Below are positions 31,741-44,400 of a stretch of DNA of 64,000 nt, piece after piece. This DNA comes from Blasia pusilla (lineage: Eukaryota > Marchantiophyta > Marchantiopsida > Blasiales): positions 51,832,001 through 51,896,000 of the forward strand of contig CM114271.1 of the NCBI GenBank assembly GCA_050084515.1, written 5' to 3'. Both the position numbers and the translations under genes were made by a program. Numbering within the stretch: the first letter of the stretch is position 1; every line of letters begins with the position of its first letter. The notes beneath the pieces were generated by a model. The model ran no database searches. It had not been told where the DNA came from and saw nothing but the letters and a program-made list of their open reading frames with translations.

Positions 31741-33115
31741 AATAGAATATGATGAAATCTTTGAAATCTATTACAAATCTTGGAGATACAAAGTGGCCTA
31801 GTTCGTCTATGCACTCAAAGAAGAGCTTCGATGGAACATAAACATGGAGATAACTCGACATACAAGAATGCGCTACCACTGCGGCTCCTGATATATCACT
31901 ACTCATGAAACTAGGGTTTTTAACCTAATTTTCTTTATTTCTATTCATAGAAATAAAGAAAATAGGTAAAAAACCCCGCACCCTGATGCAATATAGGGTT
32001 AGATGATCCTAGTAACGCTTCTCCAAAAACCACCTACGTCATACTACTATGACTCCTTCGACGTCTAAGTCGGAACCATCAATCTAGGCTTCTCCTCATA
32101 CAAGGGGGCCGATCAGATTAATGATGCTCAAAGAAGTGGATGTTGAGAATCCAACAGACATGTTGTTCCCTATCAAGACACTTCCACCAACCTAGTTGGG
32201 ATATATATTAAAGCTCTCTTTTGTGAGGACACATGTGGTAAGAGCAACCAGAATCCATAATCCATAGTTACAGTCAATACATAATCATCTCTCGTCTGAC
32301 TCTGCTACGGTAGCTTGTTCAGAGGTCCGAGCTTTCTCTTGAGCTCTATGTACATTCCTTGGTAGGTCCTTTCTTTGGGCCTTTGTATAATTTTTCTTCA
32401 TATGGCCTATATACCTTTCCACAAATCCAACATTTATCTTTTATATTACTACTCCTAGATCAATACTTTAACTTATATGTGCCTGTGCTCTGACTCCTAT
32501 GAGTTGGCCTACCTTGGATTTATGGAGTTTAGGATAAATCTAAGTTTATAGAGGCACTAGTTTATGGAGTTGGACAGACTAGATTTATCCAACTCCATAA
32601 ACTAGTGCCTCTAAGTTTTTCTCCTTATTGCTTGATATTTTTCTAAACTCATTAGACAACAACGTTGTAGTGACCTCATCCAACTCTATTATATCTTTAT
32701 CCTATAATAAAGTAGTGACTAGGTGCTCAAAAGAACTCGGCAACGATGTCAAAAATGTCAATGCTATATCTTCATGTTCTACCTTTATCTCAAAGATGAC
32801 TCAATTAAAAGCGTTTAGATGCTCCATCAAATTTCTGCTTTCTTTCATTCATAGAGTATACAGCTTATGCTTCAAATACAATCCACTTGTCAAAGACTTC
32901 ATCATGCATAGGCTCTATAATTTTGTCCATAACTTGGGTGTAGAGTCTTCATTCATGACATTGTACAAAACCTCCTCTGCAAGACTCAAATGAATTATAA
33001 GAACAACTCTCAAATCGAGGTCTTCCCAGTCTATATCAATCTTTTCCATTGGTTTCTTCTCCAGCGCCTTGTGCAGTCCTTGCTGAACTAGCAATTGATC
33101 GATTTAGGTTCTGAA
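31741..33115 (-). pseudogene. Copia gag, zinc knuckle and protease remnants
   Basis: Gag near 33,115-32,610 reads DQLLVQQGLHKALEKKP, DWEDLDLRVVLIIHLSLAEE, LYNVMNEDST, LWTKLESLCMMKSLTSGLYL and FLTSLPSSFEHLVTTLL across frames, typical copia gag. The knuckle near 32,420-32,378 reads KCWICGK then GHMKKNYTK, so the last Cys is Tyr. The protease near 32,280-32,250 reads MDSGCSYHMCPHKREL, with the Asp-Ser-Gly triplet. The region 31,825-32,125 does not fit the polyprotein and may be an insertion. A nested inverted repeat lies at 32,550-32,612. Confidence 0.8.
32550..32612. repeat. Perfect 25-bp inverted repeat
   Basis: Arms at 32,550-32,574 and 32,588-32,612 are exact complements (AGAGGCACTAGTTTATGGAG and 5 further bases), separated by 13 bases. 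A second inverted pair, GGATAAATCT (32,532) and AGATTTATCC (32,581), overlaps the spacer. It lies in the copia gag-NC region on the plus strand. Confidence 0.85.
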
Positions 33116-33119
33116 TTCT

Positions 33120-33640
33120 CTCTTTGTAAATCGATCAAATCTCTCACAACGTCTCACACCAAGCTCTTCATGGTATTCACTCTCTCTCATGTTAAACCAA
33201 ACCCACTCTCCTAATGAGAGGTTTGGTTTACACACACAAGACAAGGAGGACCATAGCTCCATCGCCTCATGCCAACAAGTTCAACAAATAGATAATGAGC
33301 TCTCAAGCTCTCTCTCTCTCTCTTCGAGGTATACTCCCTTCCTTCTCCCAAGCCCTCTCCACGGTAACCTATGCTCGTAGGTCATCTCCTTGGATCTTGA
33401 CTTGCTATAGTGGATCAAGGGCCACTTCCCAAAGTAGAAAGTCAACTATACTCCAAATGAAAACTTACTCGAAATAGCAAGTTTCTCTATATGGCTCTAA
33501 ATAAGCCGAAACGAAGGGGAAACCTGCTGTCAAGTTACCCGTGGCCTCAGCACGTCATCCTCAACCACCTGAGGCTGTCCTCTTGTATCTCCGAAGGTGC
33601 TCTACTAAATCTTGACGATCTATCCTAACAAACGTGACAA
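33120..33640 (-). repeat. Solo-like LTR-A at the copia 5' breakpoint
   Basis: Matches the G3 5' LTR over ~480 bp: a CT-rich tract, GAGGTATACTCCC, CCACGGTAACCTATGCTC, the CTTGA..TCAAG hairpin and the core with GGCTCTAAATAAGCCGAAAC. No gypsy coding sequence adjoins it, so it may be a solo LTR or a truncated copy that joined or entered the copia element. A hairpin with arms TAAACCAAAC/GTTTGGTTTA is at 33,193-33,230. Confidence 0.6.
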
Positions 33641-35624
33641 ATCTCAAAGCCCCATTCCATGTCACATTTAAGTTATCATGTTATTCGTATATAAGGGAAT
33701 TTATCTTCAACGAGGTCCCATGAAGTTGGAGTTGCAAAGTGTCCTTTTAATTTCAAAAGTTTTTTTTTTTTTTTGGCTTATGGAGAGATCACTTTGGAAA
33801 AAACTCTATTTATTTGCAAAGTGTGACATCCACATAAATTTCAAGGAGAAGTTGAAGTGTGAAGGAAGAAAGAGGCACAAAGGAACATGCATGTTGACTT
33901 AGAATATGAGAGGAAACAATGTATCCAAGCTTAAATATTATTGCGTGATCTACATTATGCAAACATGACAATCGCAAAGGAATGGCATGATGAATATCAT
34001 ATTCTTTGTATCATCCATGATAAGACATACCAAAAGAAAATCAGGGATCCCAAAAATGGTTAATAACTCACTTGGAATGAATGATGCAAGCATACCTTCC
34101 TTTACCAATAGTACGTACAAGAATATTAACCCATGGGTATGGACTAAGCACTTATGCCCAACTTTCAATTATACACTTATGGCATAGAGATCATATTTGT
34201 ACAATCACTCACCTAGCTGAATGCTTATGTGATTTAGAAATATTAAATGGAGATCTATGGTTTGGGGAAAGAGAAGATCCTTTTTCTAGCTCTTATGGAT
34301 TAGGAGACTTTCAAGAAAGATACATTTTTTTCCACACAAAATGGATATATGGGACAAAGTTTTATTTTATATTGGAAGGGGTTAGAGGAAGGAAGACATT
34401 TTTCGGGGCGTGTAAGGCAAGCATGAAAATTTCTTCCACGGACAAGTCCGTTATGTAGACATTGTCAAACATAAGTCTCCGAACTTGTCAAAATTTGAAG
34501 ACATGGATTTTTCTGTATAGAGCCTTATACTGAGAGGATGCTAATATATTCTTCTCTCTGCAATTAGTTTTGCATTAGTTATAAAGCTACCACATATTGT
34601 CATATCTACCTTGAAGTTTTTCCATATTATTAGGAGTTATGAAGTTAGAAATTCATCAATATCTTGTTTAACATAGGAGGTTTTTGATTGTGAAGCATTT
34701 ATGAGACCTTATACTAAACATATAGAAGGGGAATCTTCACCAACTATATTATAGTTTTTATTGTAATAACATTCCCATTTATAAGTGAGGGTGGCTCAAA
34801 CTTTCCATGGTTACCTATGAATGGAAGATGCATCTAGATAAACTTAAAAAAATCCAAAGAATCCTTTGGATGTTGCGTGATACTACAACGATTTCTAAAT
34901 TCCATGTCCTCTAGATATTCTTAATCGTGGACCATTGAAGCCATCAAATTCTTGGATCATAACATAGGATATTGATTCTTGGCTGAATTTGGAGCAAACC
35001 ACCTTGAAATTAGGTCTAACATGTATGTTCAATGAGCAAATTTCTGACAATTGATCCAATATTGGAAAAAAGTAAGAATCTTTGGAATGGAGGAGATGAG
35101 GCTTGGTCGAGCCAAGGTGTAAATTCTCTTTGAGAAAAATAAACCATAGATTAGGCATTATAGATGAAGATGGTCTTATGGAAAATATAGTTGTTGATAA
35201 TTTGGAACAATAGTTATAAGCATAGCATGCATAAAGACAATAAATATTTGTGGGAGTCCTAAATGACAGAGAGAAGGAAATATTTTCCTTTAGGGGATAT
35301 AGTCAAAAGCGTGTTAAAAACCTGTTAACTTTGAGTTGGTTTGCAGACCAACTCCTCCAGTGTACACTCTTGTACTATCGTCTATGTATATGTGAATCGT
35401 GGGCATCAATCAATTATGTGCATATAGAAAACTCGTAAGTGGATGTGTTAAGAACCAGTTAACCTGGAGTTGGTTTGCAGTTTACACTTGCGTAATTTAG
35501 GGTGGAACCTTGATGTTGCACATCAACCAATCCCATGGAAGTGACAAGCAAAGGTCGCCCGTCATATCTACATGAAATGTGGCCCGAATCGAAAAAATCC
35601 TAATAGTTTCAACTATGAGAGATA
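33641..35624. other. No supportable gene
   Basis: AT-rich sequence with short frames on both strands, none recognisable. A 37-bp sequence around GAGTTGGTTTGCAG is directly repeated at about 35,310-35,346 and 35,446-35,482. A T-run lies near 33,762. Probably decayed repeat DNA. Confidence 0.5.
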
Positions 35625-35705
35625 GAAAAAGAGAGAGTGGAAGATTGCACTCATTGAGTAGTGCATGTTAGAGCCTTGCGACCATAGATCCCGCGCCTTG
35701 GTTGA

Positions 35706-35891
<186 letters not shown>

Positions 35892-36131
35892 TGTCACATG
35901 GTCTCATTTCCTCCCTTCCCTATTTGAGATTCTCATCTTCTAATCCAACCTTCCAAAGTACACCCAAGAAACCTTAGAGTAAATGAGAGTCCGTGAAATA
36001 ATATCCAATAATGTAGGAACGAAATTGTAGTGGCGTAAACAAGGCAGAGGAGATAATATGCACATGTGCCAAATTAGGATATTCCTTGCAAGCGTGCCAG
36101 TGGAGTAGTTATAAAATAATGACAAAGTGTA

Positions 36132-36302
36132 ATAATATTTATATATCATATTATAAATTAAATTTTAATAACAACTATATATCCATCCATTTTCCGTCTA
36201 TCAACACTCCCTCCATCCATACATTTTCTGTCCATCAACACTCCTTCCATCCATCATAGTTGTAATTAAAATTTAATTCATAATATGATATATAAATATC
36301 AT
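36132..36302. repeat. MITE-like inverted repeat with CCAT-rich spacer
   Basis: Arms of about 47 bp at 36,132-36,178 and 36,256-36,302 are nearly perfect complements: AAATTTTAATAACAACTAT pairs with ATAGTTGTAATTAAAATTT and pairing continues through ATATGATATATAAATAT. The 77-bp spacer is a run of degenerate CCATCC/TCCATCAACACTCC repeats. No target duplication was resolved. Confidence 0.7.
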
Positions 36303-36309
36303 ATTATGA

Positions 36310-37344
36310 ATTAGAATCTATGTTTTGTGCCACAATTCTCTCTCCCTCCATACATTTTCCATTCCTCTGCGCATTTGCACTCCATTCATTGTACAGTCAT
36401 CTCACTCTCCATCCATCCTCCTTCCATCCACTCATTCATCCTTCCTTCATCTACTACCAAAACTTGGTGGGTATTGGGTTTGAACCTAAGCCACTTTATC
36501 CAAAGCGAGGCTTGCTACCACTATCCTATCCTATGCCCTCACACATGTAGAAATTGATCACATTTAAGTATATCAATAAAAACTTGATGTCTACGCGGTA
36601 GATAGTTTTTCTTTTCTTGGATTTATCTAATCTAGAAATAAGTGATTGCCTATATGGATGAAATGAGTTTACATATATATATAATTTATTTAACTAAATA
36701 TAATTATATTATGGAATATCTAAACTATATAAAGAAAAATTCATATTTGGGGGTTTGTGCAAAAATTACAAGCCATCTCATAATTATAAAAAATATTTCA
36801 AATACTATGAAAAATAAATACATCTTTCATTAGAAAGTAATGTGAATTTCATTGAAATAATCTCTATAAGTATTTCTTCCTTCTAAACTCATATTTGCAA
36901 TCAAATTTTTTTAAATATATAAAGGCTTACATGGGAAAATGAGGAGTAGGTGATTTTATTTTGAAATAAATCAACTGAGAAATCAGAAATTAAAAATAAA
37001 ATTCTATGAAATTTTTAAAAATTAATACTTCAAAAATTAAGGGAGATCTAATCCGCTCAAGTAGAAAATTAGGTTGTAAAAATAATTAATGCTATCTAGT
37101 GGTTCATAAATATATTATTCCAAAAAAAATTAAAATAAACTCATCTTCCAAAGAATTTATAGTGAGCTTTGTGGTATTAATCTTGATGAATATTTCTTCT
37201 TCTTTTTCCTTAAATTCATTACAATCAATTTTTGAAAATATTTCAAATCCTTCATATAGATTAGAAGCATGTGGATTAATTTAATGTGTTGAGAAAAGAA
37301 AACGGAATTAAATTTTAATCATGGAAAAGAATCCATAGTTATGG
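36310..37344. other. No supportable gene; CCAT-rich then AT-rich
   Basis: 36,330-36,460 is rich in CCATCC/TTCATCC short repeats, like 49,610-50,010. 36,560-37,330 is very AT-rich, with poly-A and TATA tracts. Short frames are composition artefacts. A new gypsy remnant begins at about 37,345. Confidence 0.5.
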
Positions 37345-38690
37345 TGTGTGATGGGATCCGGGCATCGTTCAATGCTCCGACTCTATAGTTGCATCCATTT
37401 CCAATCATGAGTTTAGGTTATAAGTGGAGTTTGGATTTTGCAAGATTTCTACCTTTCACAAAGCGTCACACTTGTTATGTGTTGGTGATAGTCGAACATT
37501 TCTCAAAGTGGATAGTAAAGTGAGTGAGGAAGAAGCGTATGCCTTCCTAGATCGAGTGCTAAGTCATTATGGCGTACTAGCTGAGGTGTTGACAGACTAG
37601 GGTACGGAGTTTTCGGGGAGTTTCATGCCTTGTGTGACCAAAGGCTAATTGACCATCGAACCACTTTGCGGGTGGACTAGCGGAGAGAGTTGTACATACG
37701 GTGAAGAGAGGTTTATGCAAGTATGGCTTAGAGAGAGATCACCCAAGAGATTGGGACATCTAATTTCCGTGGTTGGCGATGGGATACAAATTCAACACGA
37801 AAGCATCCTTAGCATCTTTCTCAGTGCAATTGTTGCTTTCTGGGCGACAGCTTGATTTACCTGCAGCTATTCGTTTCGATGTTGATGAGGTGTTGAACCT
37901 TGATGATCATGATGTATGGATGTAAGCATGTTCTCAACAAGCTGAGTTGTATTGGAGACTTATGCCTATGGTATTTGAGAACTTGGCGATTGAAAAACAT
38001 TGGGATACTTTGAGATATGCGACTATTCAAGAAGGTGGTTATCATCCGGCGATCCAAAGGTTTCATCAGGGAGACTATGTCTATTTGCAACACGTAGCAA
38101 CTAGAATGTTGGATGTGACCGCATGGCACACCATCTTGAGCATGGTTGCACAAAAATGAACAAGTCCTTCCTTGGGATGGACATGGACAGACAAGTTTGG
38201 ACATGTCCACAGACATGGGTTCCAAGGGATGGGACCCACACTTGTAGTCCATGATGGAAGGCAAGGCAAAGATGAGTGGAGCAATGCGGGAGAAGGGAGT
38301 GGAGGTGGACGGGGGCAGAAACGAGGGAATATGGAACACAAAGGCAAGTAAGGGGAATGAGAAAGAAGGGAAAGGTGGGGCCCATATGGGCAAGTGACGC
38401 AAGTCCATCAATAGAACGGAAATAACTCCACCGACATGGACTTTGTCCACCTTGATCTTGAGAGTGTGTGATGTCTTACCGTATGGTGTTCTCTTATTGG
38501 AGGGATGCGATGGTATGGTTTGGAAGGATCATGTGCGTAATTATATGCCATGTCACCTCCATATAGTTGATTCAATCTTAGCATTAGCTCTTGCACGCTT
38601 GCACTGTATGTTGTGTGGTTTTGCCCATGGTGCAACCACTATGCTCGTCTACGATGACTGTCCATCTTTATCATGCACCTACTCCCTTGA
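37345..38690 (+). pseudogene. Ty3/gypsy fragment G5: integrase and PHD finger
   Basis: Begins at CDGIRASFNAPTP, inside the integrase zinc domain, then GYKWSLDFARFLPFTKRHTC (first Asp), a region near 37,535 with part of the core deleted, LSHYGVLAEVLTD followed by a stop near 37,600, and LERDHPRDWDI. The C-terminal block MPMVFENLAIEKHWDTLRYA, GGYHPAIQRFHQGDYVYLQH follows. A 314-bp insert splits the C-terminal domain. Downstream: LRVCDVLPYGVLLLEGCDGM and the PHD start LHCMLCGFAHGATTMLVYDD, where the third zinc Cys is Tyr. The finger is cut off near 38,665. Confirms that the PHD belongs to the family. Confidence 0.88.
38141..38454. mobile_element. hAT-like MITE inserted in G5
   Basis: The 314-bp insert is bounded by an 8-bp direct repeat, ATCTTGAG, at 38,133-38,140 and 38,455-38,462, in the middle of the integrase block that reads ILRVRD in G3. 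The ends CATGGTTGCACAAA and, inverted, CAAGGTGGACAAA form short imperfect terminal inverted repeats. An 8-bp duplication and CA.GG ends fit the hAT superfamily. Inside are GGACATG/CATGTCC motifs in both orientations. No coding capacity. Confidence 0.75.
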
Positions 38691-38699
38691 AGTGCTAGT

Positions 38700-39930
38700 C
38701 TTGGGTATGATAATTCTGACAAAAGCTTGCATTTAGTAGGTCATATTTTCCTTACTAATCTAAACCCAAACATACTACAGTAGCAATGGTTTGTGCATAT
38801 AATTTGCATTCAAAGTTAATAGATACAAAAATTACTAAAAAAATTATTTATGTAATATCAAATCAATATTAAAGTTAGCGTTGTCATATTTTATATTCAA
38901 ATTGAAATTATATCAAAGTTAACACCATCTAACTTCTATGATGAAGTGTTAGTCTATTAGAGTTTTGATGATCCATGTTGGTATGCAATTGGTTAGGAAG
39001 GTTGTGATAACCTTATCCCACATTAGTTCAAAAGTATTTTACTTTATTATTGTGAGATATAGAATATTCTAAAAAAAGAATATATGTTTTGGGGTTACTA
39101 TACTAGGAAGCTAGACTTTCTTTGAGTGATGATCTCCGGACCATTGCATAAGAAAGAAATGAAATATTTTTGTGAAGTCTCTTGTACCTTAGTAAGCTCC
39201 TTGTGCTTTGCTTCCACTAATATGGGCATAAGATCAAGATCTTACCAAATCCTTTGTCCTTTGAGAATAGCTTTGTTATTTATCATTATCTCATCTTTAC
39301 CTTCATCTAAGAACTTAACCAAAATAGCAAGGAATTTAATAACCTTTTTCCCAACGCAAAAGCCTTGAAGTATATCCTTAGCTTGTTATAAACATGAAAT
39401 AGATCAACCAAGAACTTGATGAAAGAGCTCTTCAACTCTTCACTTGAATGATTCTCACCTTCTTTCTATATGCTAGTTGGTTTTGATTTCGTCTCTTGAT
39501 TTTAAAAGAAGAGATATGGGAAATCTTTATAGCCTCAACATAACATTTCATTTTTACTTTCAAAGTTTCAATAATCTCATGTAATCTTGAGCTATTGGGA
39601 ATGGTTCATACTGAGAATGTCTCTTCTTGAACATGCACTGTGACAATAGGATTTGAAAGATTTATTATCATAGTAGAATTATCTCTAATCACACTTCTCA
39701 TGGCCTCTTGTATTGACTTCAACTTTTTAATTTAAATATGTGCAAGGTTTAATTGAGAATTTGTAACTTTGATTCTTGTTAGAGATCTTTCAATTCATTC
39801 AAAATAATTTGCACAAGATTCAAAATGGTATTCAAAATAACTATCATGAGATCATAACTCAAGTAAATCATCAATATATAGATTTGTTAGAGTTGAAAAT
39901 TTCAAAATATTGGGGTCTTCCTATCTTCAA
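38700..39930. other. No supportable gene
   Basis: AT-rich sequence following the broken PHD of G5. Short frames only, no domain recognised. Confidence 0.5.
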
Positions 39931-39934
39931 TGCC

Positions 39935-40330
39935 CCCTCAAAGTTGCAATCCACTAAAGATATATGGCATCCATAAGATTTAGAACCCTAACACTTAAAT
40001 ATAGAATATTAGAATCTTACATATCATATAGACTTGATTCTAAAGCTTTTCTAGAATTGAAATTTTAACAATAGCAAGGTCTCTCGAGCTCAAATTTTCC
40101 ATTTAAAATTTAGCTTGAAGTCGTAACCCATCAAGAAGATACAACATCCATAAGTTTTTGACCCCATGAAGATTTAGTTTTGTAGCTCCGTTGGATTTGA
40201 AATTTATACCATAGAGGAAAATTCCTCTCTTCAATGTCCCCTTGAACTACTAACTTCAAGTCGCAATCCACCAAGTAAATATGGCATCCACAAGATTATG
40301 ACCCCAATACTTAAACATAACAGATCAGAA
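39935..40330. repeat. Three diverged copies of a ~150-bp unit
   Basis: Blocks at about 39,941, 40,119 and 40,259 share a pattern of AAGT.GCAATCCA..AA, then ATGGCATCCA.AAGATT and ACCC.AA.ACTTAAA.ATA. Spacings are about 178 and 140 bp. They lead into the ~80-bp array downstream. Confidence 0.55.
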
Positions 40331-40539
40331 CCTCATGTACGAAACAAATCCAGCTCTGATTTGTAGCTTTTTTGCAAAGAAAATAATTTTATGCAAATTT
40401 TGAAATAGGTTAATGAAATGAAATTTTAGATAAGGAAAATTTTAAGAAATAAGAAAAGGGATAATTACGTCCAAAGAAAAAATTTGATCCCTGAAGTAAT
40501 TAAAAATGATTAAATTCTTCAATGGGAAAAATAATATTT

Positions 40540-41480
40540 TTTCCTAAAGATAGTAAGATTTACTTTAAAACAAAGAATAGAGCATAAGGATAAACATAGT
40601 AATTTCCAAATAAGTAATGTCCCAAAATAAAATAAATTTACTTAAAAATAAGAAATGAGGATGTGGATTAATTTGATAATTTCCATATAAGGAATATCTC
40701 CAAAGATAATGAATGTACCTAAAATGAATAAATAAGGATAGGGACTAATATCGAAATTCCAAAAAACTGGCATCCTCAAAGATAATGAAATGTGCTTTAA
40801 ATGAATAAGAGAGAATAGCGACTAGCATAAAGGTTTCTAAAAAAAGAAATATCCCAAAGATAATGAAATTTCCTAAAAAATGAAGAAATGTGAAAACTGA
40901 GGGTTACAATAATATCTAGATAAGGAATGTCCCCAAAGAAAATAAAATTTACGTTTGAATGGAGAAATGCCTAAAAGGATTGTCATTTCCAAGTAAAAAA
41001 TATTTTCAAAGACAATGAAATTCACTATAAAACATAGAAATGGGGCAAAGGATAAACATTGTTATTTCCAAATAAGGAATATCCCGAAGATAATGACTTT
41101 AACCACAAAAGAATACATGAGGAAAACAAATCAAGGATAAACATGCTAATTTAAAAATAAGGAATATCCCCTAAAATAATTAAATTTATTAAATCATAAT
41201 AAATGACTTCAAGGATATAAGAGAATAAGGAAATTCCAAAGGAGTAGCCCTAAATATACCAAAATTTAATGGAAAATAAGGAAATGATGAAATGGACAAA
41301 AAAGTAAATTTGAAAGAAGGAAATATTCTTGAAGATAATGAACTTTACTTCAAATGAATAAATAAGGATAATAATAGAAAAAAATGCTACATATGGAAAT
41401 ATTCCAAGAGATGATGACCTTTAATGACAAAAGAATAAATGACTTCAAGGACCTAACCTTAATAAATAAATAATAACCAA
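40540..41480. repeat. Degenerate ~80-bp tandem array
   Basis: A repeated module: TTTCCAAATAAGGAATATCC, AAAGATAATGAAATTTAC, then an A-rich stretch with GAATAAAT..GGA and GATAAACA. The ATAATGA-type anchor recurs near 40,697, 40,783, 40,859, 40,939, 41,013, 41,091, 41,178, 41,260, 41,337 and 41,410, so the period is 73-87 bp over at least ten units. Composition is strongly AT-rich. No coding frame. Confidence 0.7.
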
Positions 41481-44400
41481 TCAATTCATAATTCAACAAA
41501 ATAAATATTTCAAAAGTCTTTTTTGTAAAATCAACCGTAGGAGTATGATTGCAACTTGATATAGTTGGTTTAAGAAAAAAATCCTATTTGACGAGATATA
41601 TAAACTTGAGTGAAAGTGTGAATGTAGATTGAAATAAGGAAAAATAAAATTGAGAGAGCTTGGAGACCGAACAAGTAATAGGTAGATAGGATAGGGCATA
41701 TAACACAGAACTTTGGAGCATACATATCTATAATAATGGGCAATTTTTTATTAAAAATCAGTGTGATTTATCTATACTCTTACTTCAAAGGGTCTTCTTC
41801 ATATAAGTAGTATAAGTTTAGTTTAGAGTTTACAATCTTATATTTGATATTGTATGTTTCTAGTTTTTTTAGAAGTGTTTTTCTAGAGTTTGAGGTTTAA
41901 GATGCTTTTCTATACCTTTAAAAAATATTTAATATAAGGAGTACTATTGTGCGGCCTTAAACAGACAGGGTCTTGTATGATACAAGACAAATGTGAAACG
42001 TGCTTGATTTAAGGGATAAACAACTAATAGGGCCAAAGGTGACACTGAAGGAAAAAATAGCTTAATAGTGGTTGTATTGTAATATTCAAAGGATGTCGCC
42101 ATGATGCAGAAATGGAGCGAGGTCAAGTGGATGAGATATGGCAACGGCGTGCCGTGTGTTGTACTGGCTGTGTGAAATGTGACTTTTCATATTCAAATAG
42201 GCATTTTAGGACAAGGTATATTTGAAAAGGCACTTCTTATCCCTGAGGAAACAAGAGGACAAAAATGACCAAGTAGGGAGAGCCGAATTGACACGCTTTT
42301 TGCTTAATAGGCCTACAATTTGTGGACCCAAGGAGATGCAAGAACAATGCATTAGCAACAAGAGTTCAAATGGGTATATTGCGAGTCCTGTAGTTTGGAT
42401 ATGAAAGATATGGAGGTTTTCTAGTTATTGAGGAGGAGCATGATGTAAGAATGTTGTATACAGCGGGGAAAAGTCAAAGTGAATAAGTGCATTTGCCTTT
42501 GGAAAAATTGATGGGACACTGCTCCTAAGTAGAAAAATATAAAAGAGAAAAAGGATGAACGGAGCATACATACATGGATATAGTTCTCAAGGAAACAAGT
42601 CTGGACATGGTAGAATGAATAATCTGAGTGCCTAAGAGCATTAGCCAAACAAAATTTGAGCACATAAAATCTATTTATGGAAAATTACAACTGGATATAG
42701 AAAAGTACTACCAACAAACAAGAGACGGAATGATAAAAGCCTAGAACGTAAGGTTGGGATCAATTTGAATGTTGATATAGACATTGCTCAAGAAGTCTTT
42801 GAATTGAGCTCTACCATAATTCAATTTAACTATGCTAGCACGATTTGCTTCTTGTTCTAGCTACAACACACATATGAGAATCATCACTTCAATTGATAGG
42901 CCGACAAAACATTCTTTGGATTCCAAAGCTAAACATATAGCATTGTCTACGTGATTTGGAGATCCCAATTAGCAACATCCCTAGTGTATCCTTGCATGAT
43001 GGTGAGAATTGGCAATATGAGTTTCATCCCAAAACTATATTGAAGATAGATAATCTAGAAGCAATATGGTTAATTAGAAATTAATATGCAATGGTAAGAT
43101 TGAAGTACTGAAATAGCCTAAGAAAGATTGGGAAAATGGCTAGGATTGTCTATATCAATAGGAAGAGGTCCAAACTCTATCAGTTGTTCATTAGCTTGGG
43201 ATGCCTTGATGCGGTCAATAAGATGTGTGCCTTTAGTTGAAGGTTGATCTTGACGTTTCGCTGTTTGTTAGATTGAGCATCGGTATTGATATAATGCTCA
43301 TATAAGGAGAGCTGCTCATTATGTTTTTTATGAGGCATTGATCTCGTATTTTGACCCTTGCTAGAGTTACTTTGTGAAGACATATCTTGATAAGGATTGC
43401 CAAGAAGATATTCACTAATTGACAATAAAACTCATGGTTTATTTTGACCAAAAATAATAAATTTGGTTGGCCTTAATATATCTAGTATTCTAATTGCCCA
43501 TATTTCCTAACCCTAGATAATATGACATATGCTAAACCAATGGCAAAGATGAATCTAACAACTAGTAGACAAGGACTTATAACATTTAAGCCTTGACTCT
43601 TGTGGGGAGTCATGGTGTATCCTAACACAAGTGGAAATCATCTTTTGATATACATCGGATTAGAATTATACCTAAGAGTAGAGAAATTGGTCCTAGTTAT
43701 TGTGATGGAGTTCCCATTAGACTCAAGAATAACAATAATCTGCACTAATTCATAATCCTCATCTAGAAGATTAGATATAATTGCCTAAGAAAAACTGGTT
43801 GCTTGGCATTTGAGATTTGCATTAGAAGTTTAATCATTGCTTGATGTGGAGTGCACAAATTTTCTTTTGTGGGGGGGAATAATCCATGCATTGAATTTTG
43901 GTTGTTGAGGTGCATCGTTAATTACATTCACTTTGACAATGGAAGCATCTCCAACAAGTCTCCTAAGGAATAGAAGATTGAATAATACAACATAATCACA
44001 ATAGGTGAAAATTATTGTGGTATATGAGTTAATAAAGTCTATAGCCTTATCTTATGATATGAAGCAAAGACCTAGACATTCATCAATTTGGTACTTGCTA
44101 GAAATGGTAGACCTGATAGGAGTTAGGAACTGGTGATAGGAGGGATCATCATAATGCCTAACATGTGTTACTAATTCATAGGATACAACCTTTTCTAGAA
44201 ATGTGGATGAGCAAATATGAAATTCTATGGTTGCAAACAAGTGGAAGCTAACAAAGGTCTACAACTAGAATAATGAGTTTATCACCAAACATATTCTCAT
44301 TAGTCCATTTTGCAACCTTATTTATATCCATGAGTACAATTAATTTTGCAGAATCTTATAGTCAACATGGAACACTTCTCAATTACAATCGTTTTAGTAG

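Larger units (their letters stand above)
24374..33115 (-). mobile_element. Ty1/copia retrotransposon interrupted by a CACTA-type element
   Basis: Minus-strand element reading gag (33,115-32,610), CCHC remnant (~32,420-32,378), protease (~32,270), integrase (31,740-31,167 and 27,421-26,800), RT (26,514-25,561), RNase H (25,408-24,900) and LTR. The order integrase before RT marks it as copia. The 5' LTR and gag start are missing: near 33,115 it joins LTR-A sequence of the gypsy family. The 3,745-bp insert inside integrase is annotated separately. Stops and frameshifts occur in all domains. Confidence 0.88.
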
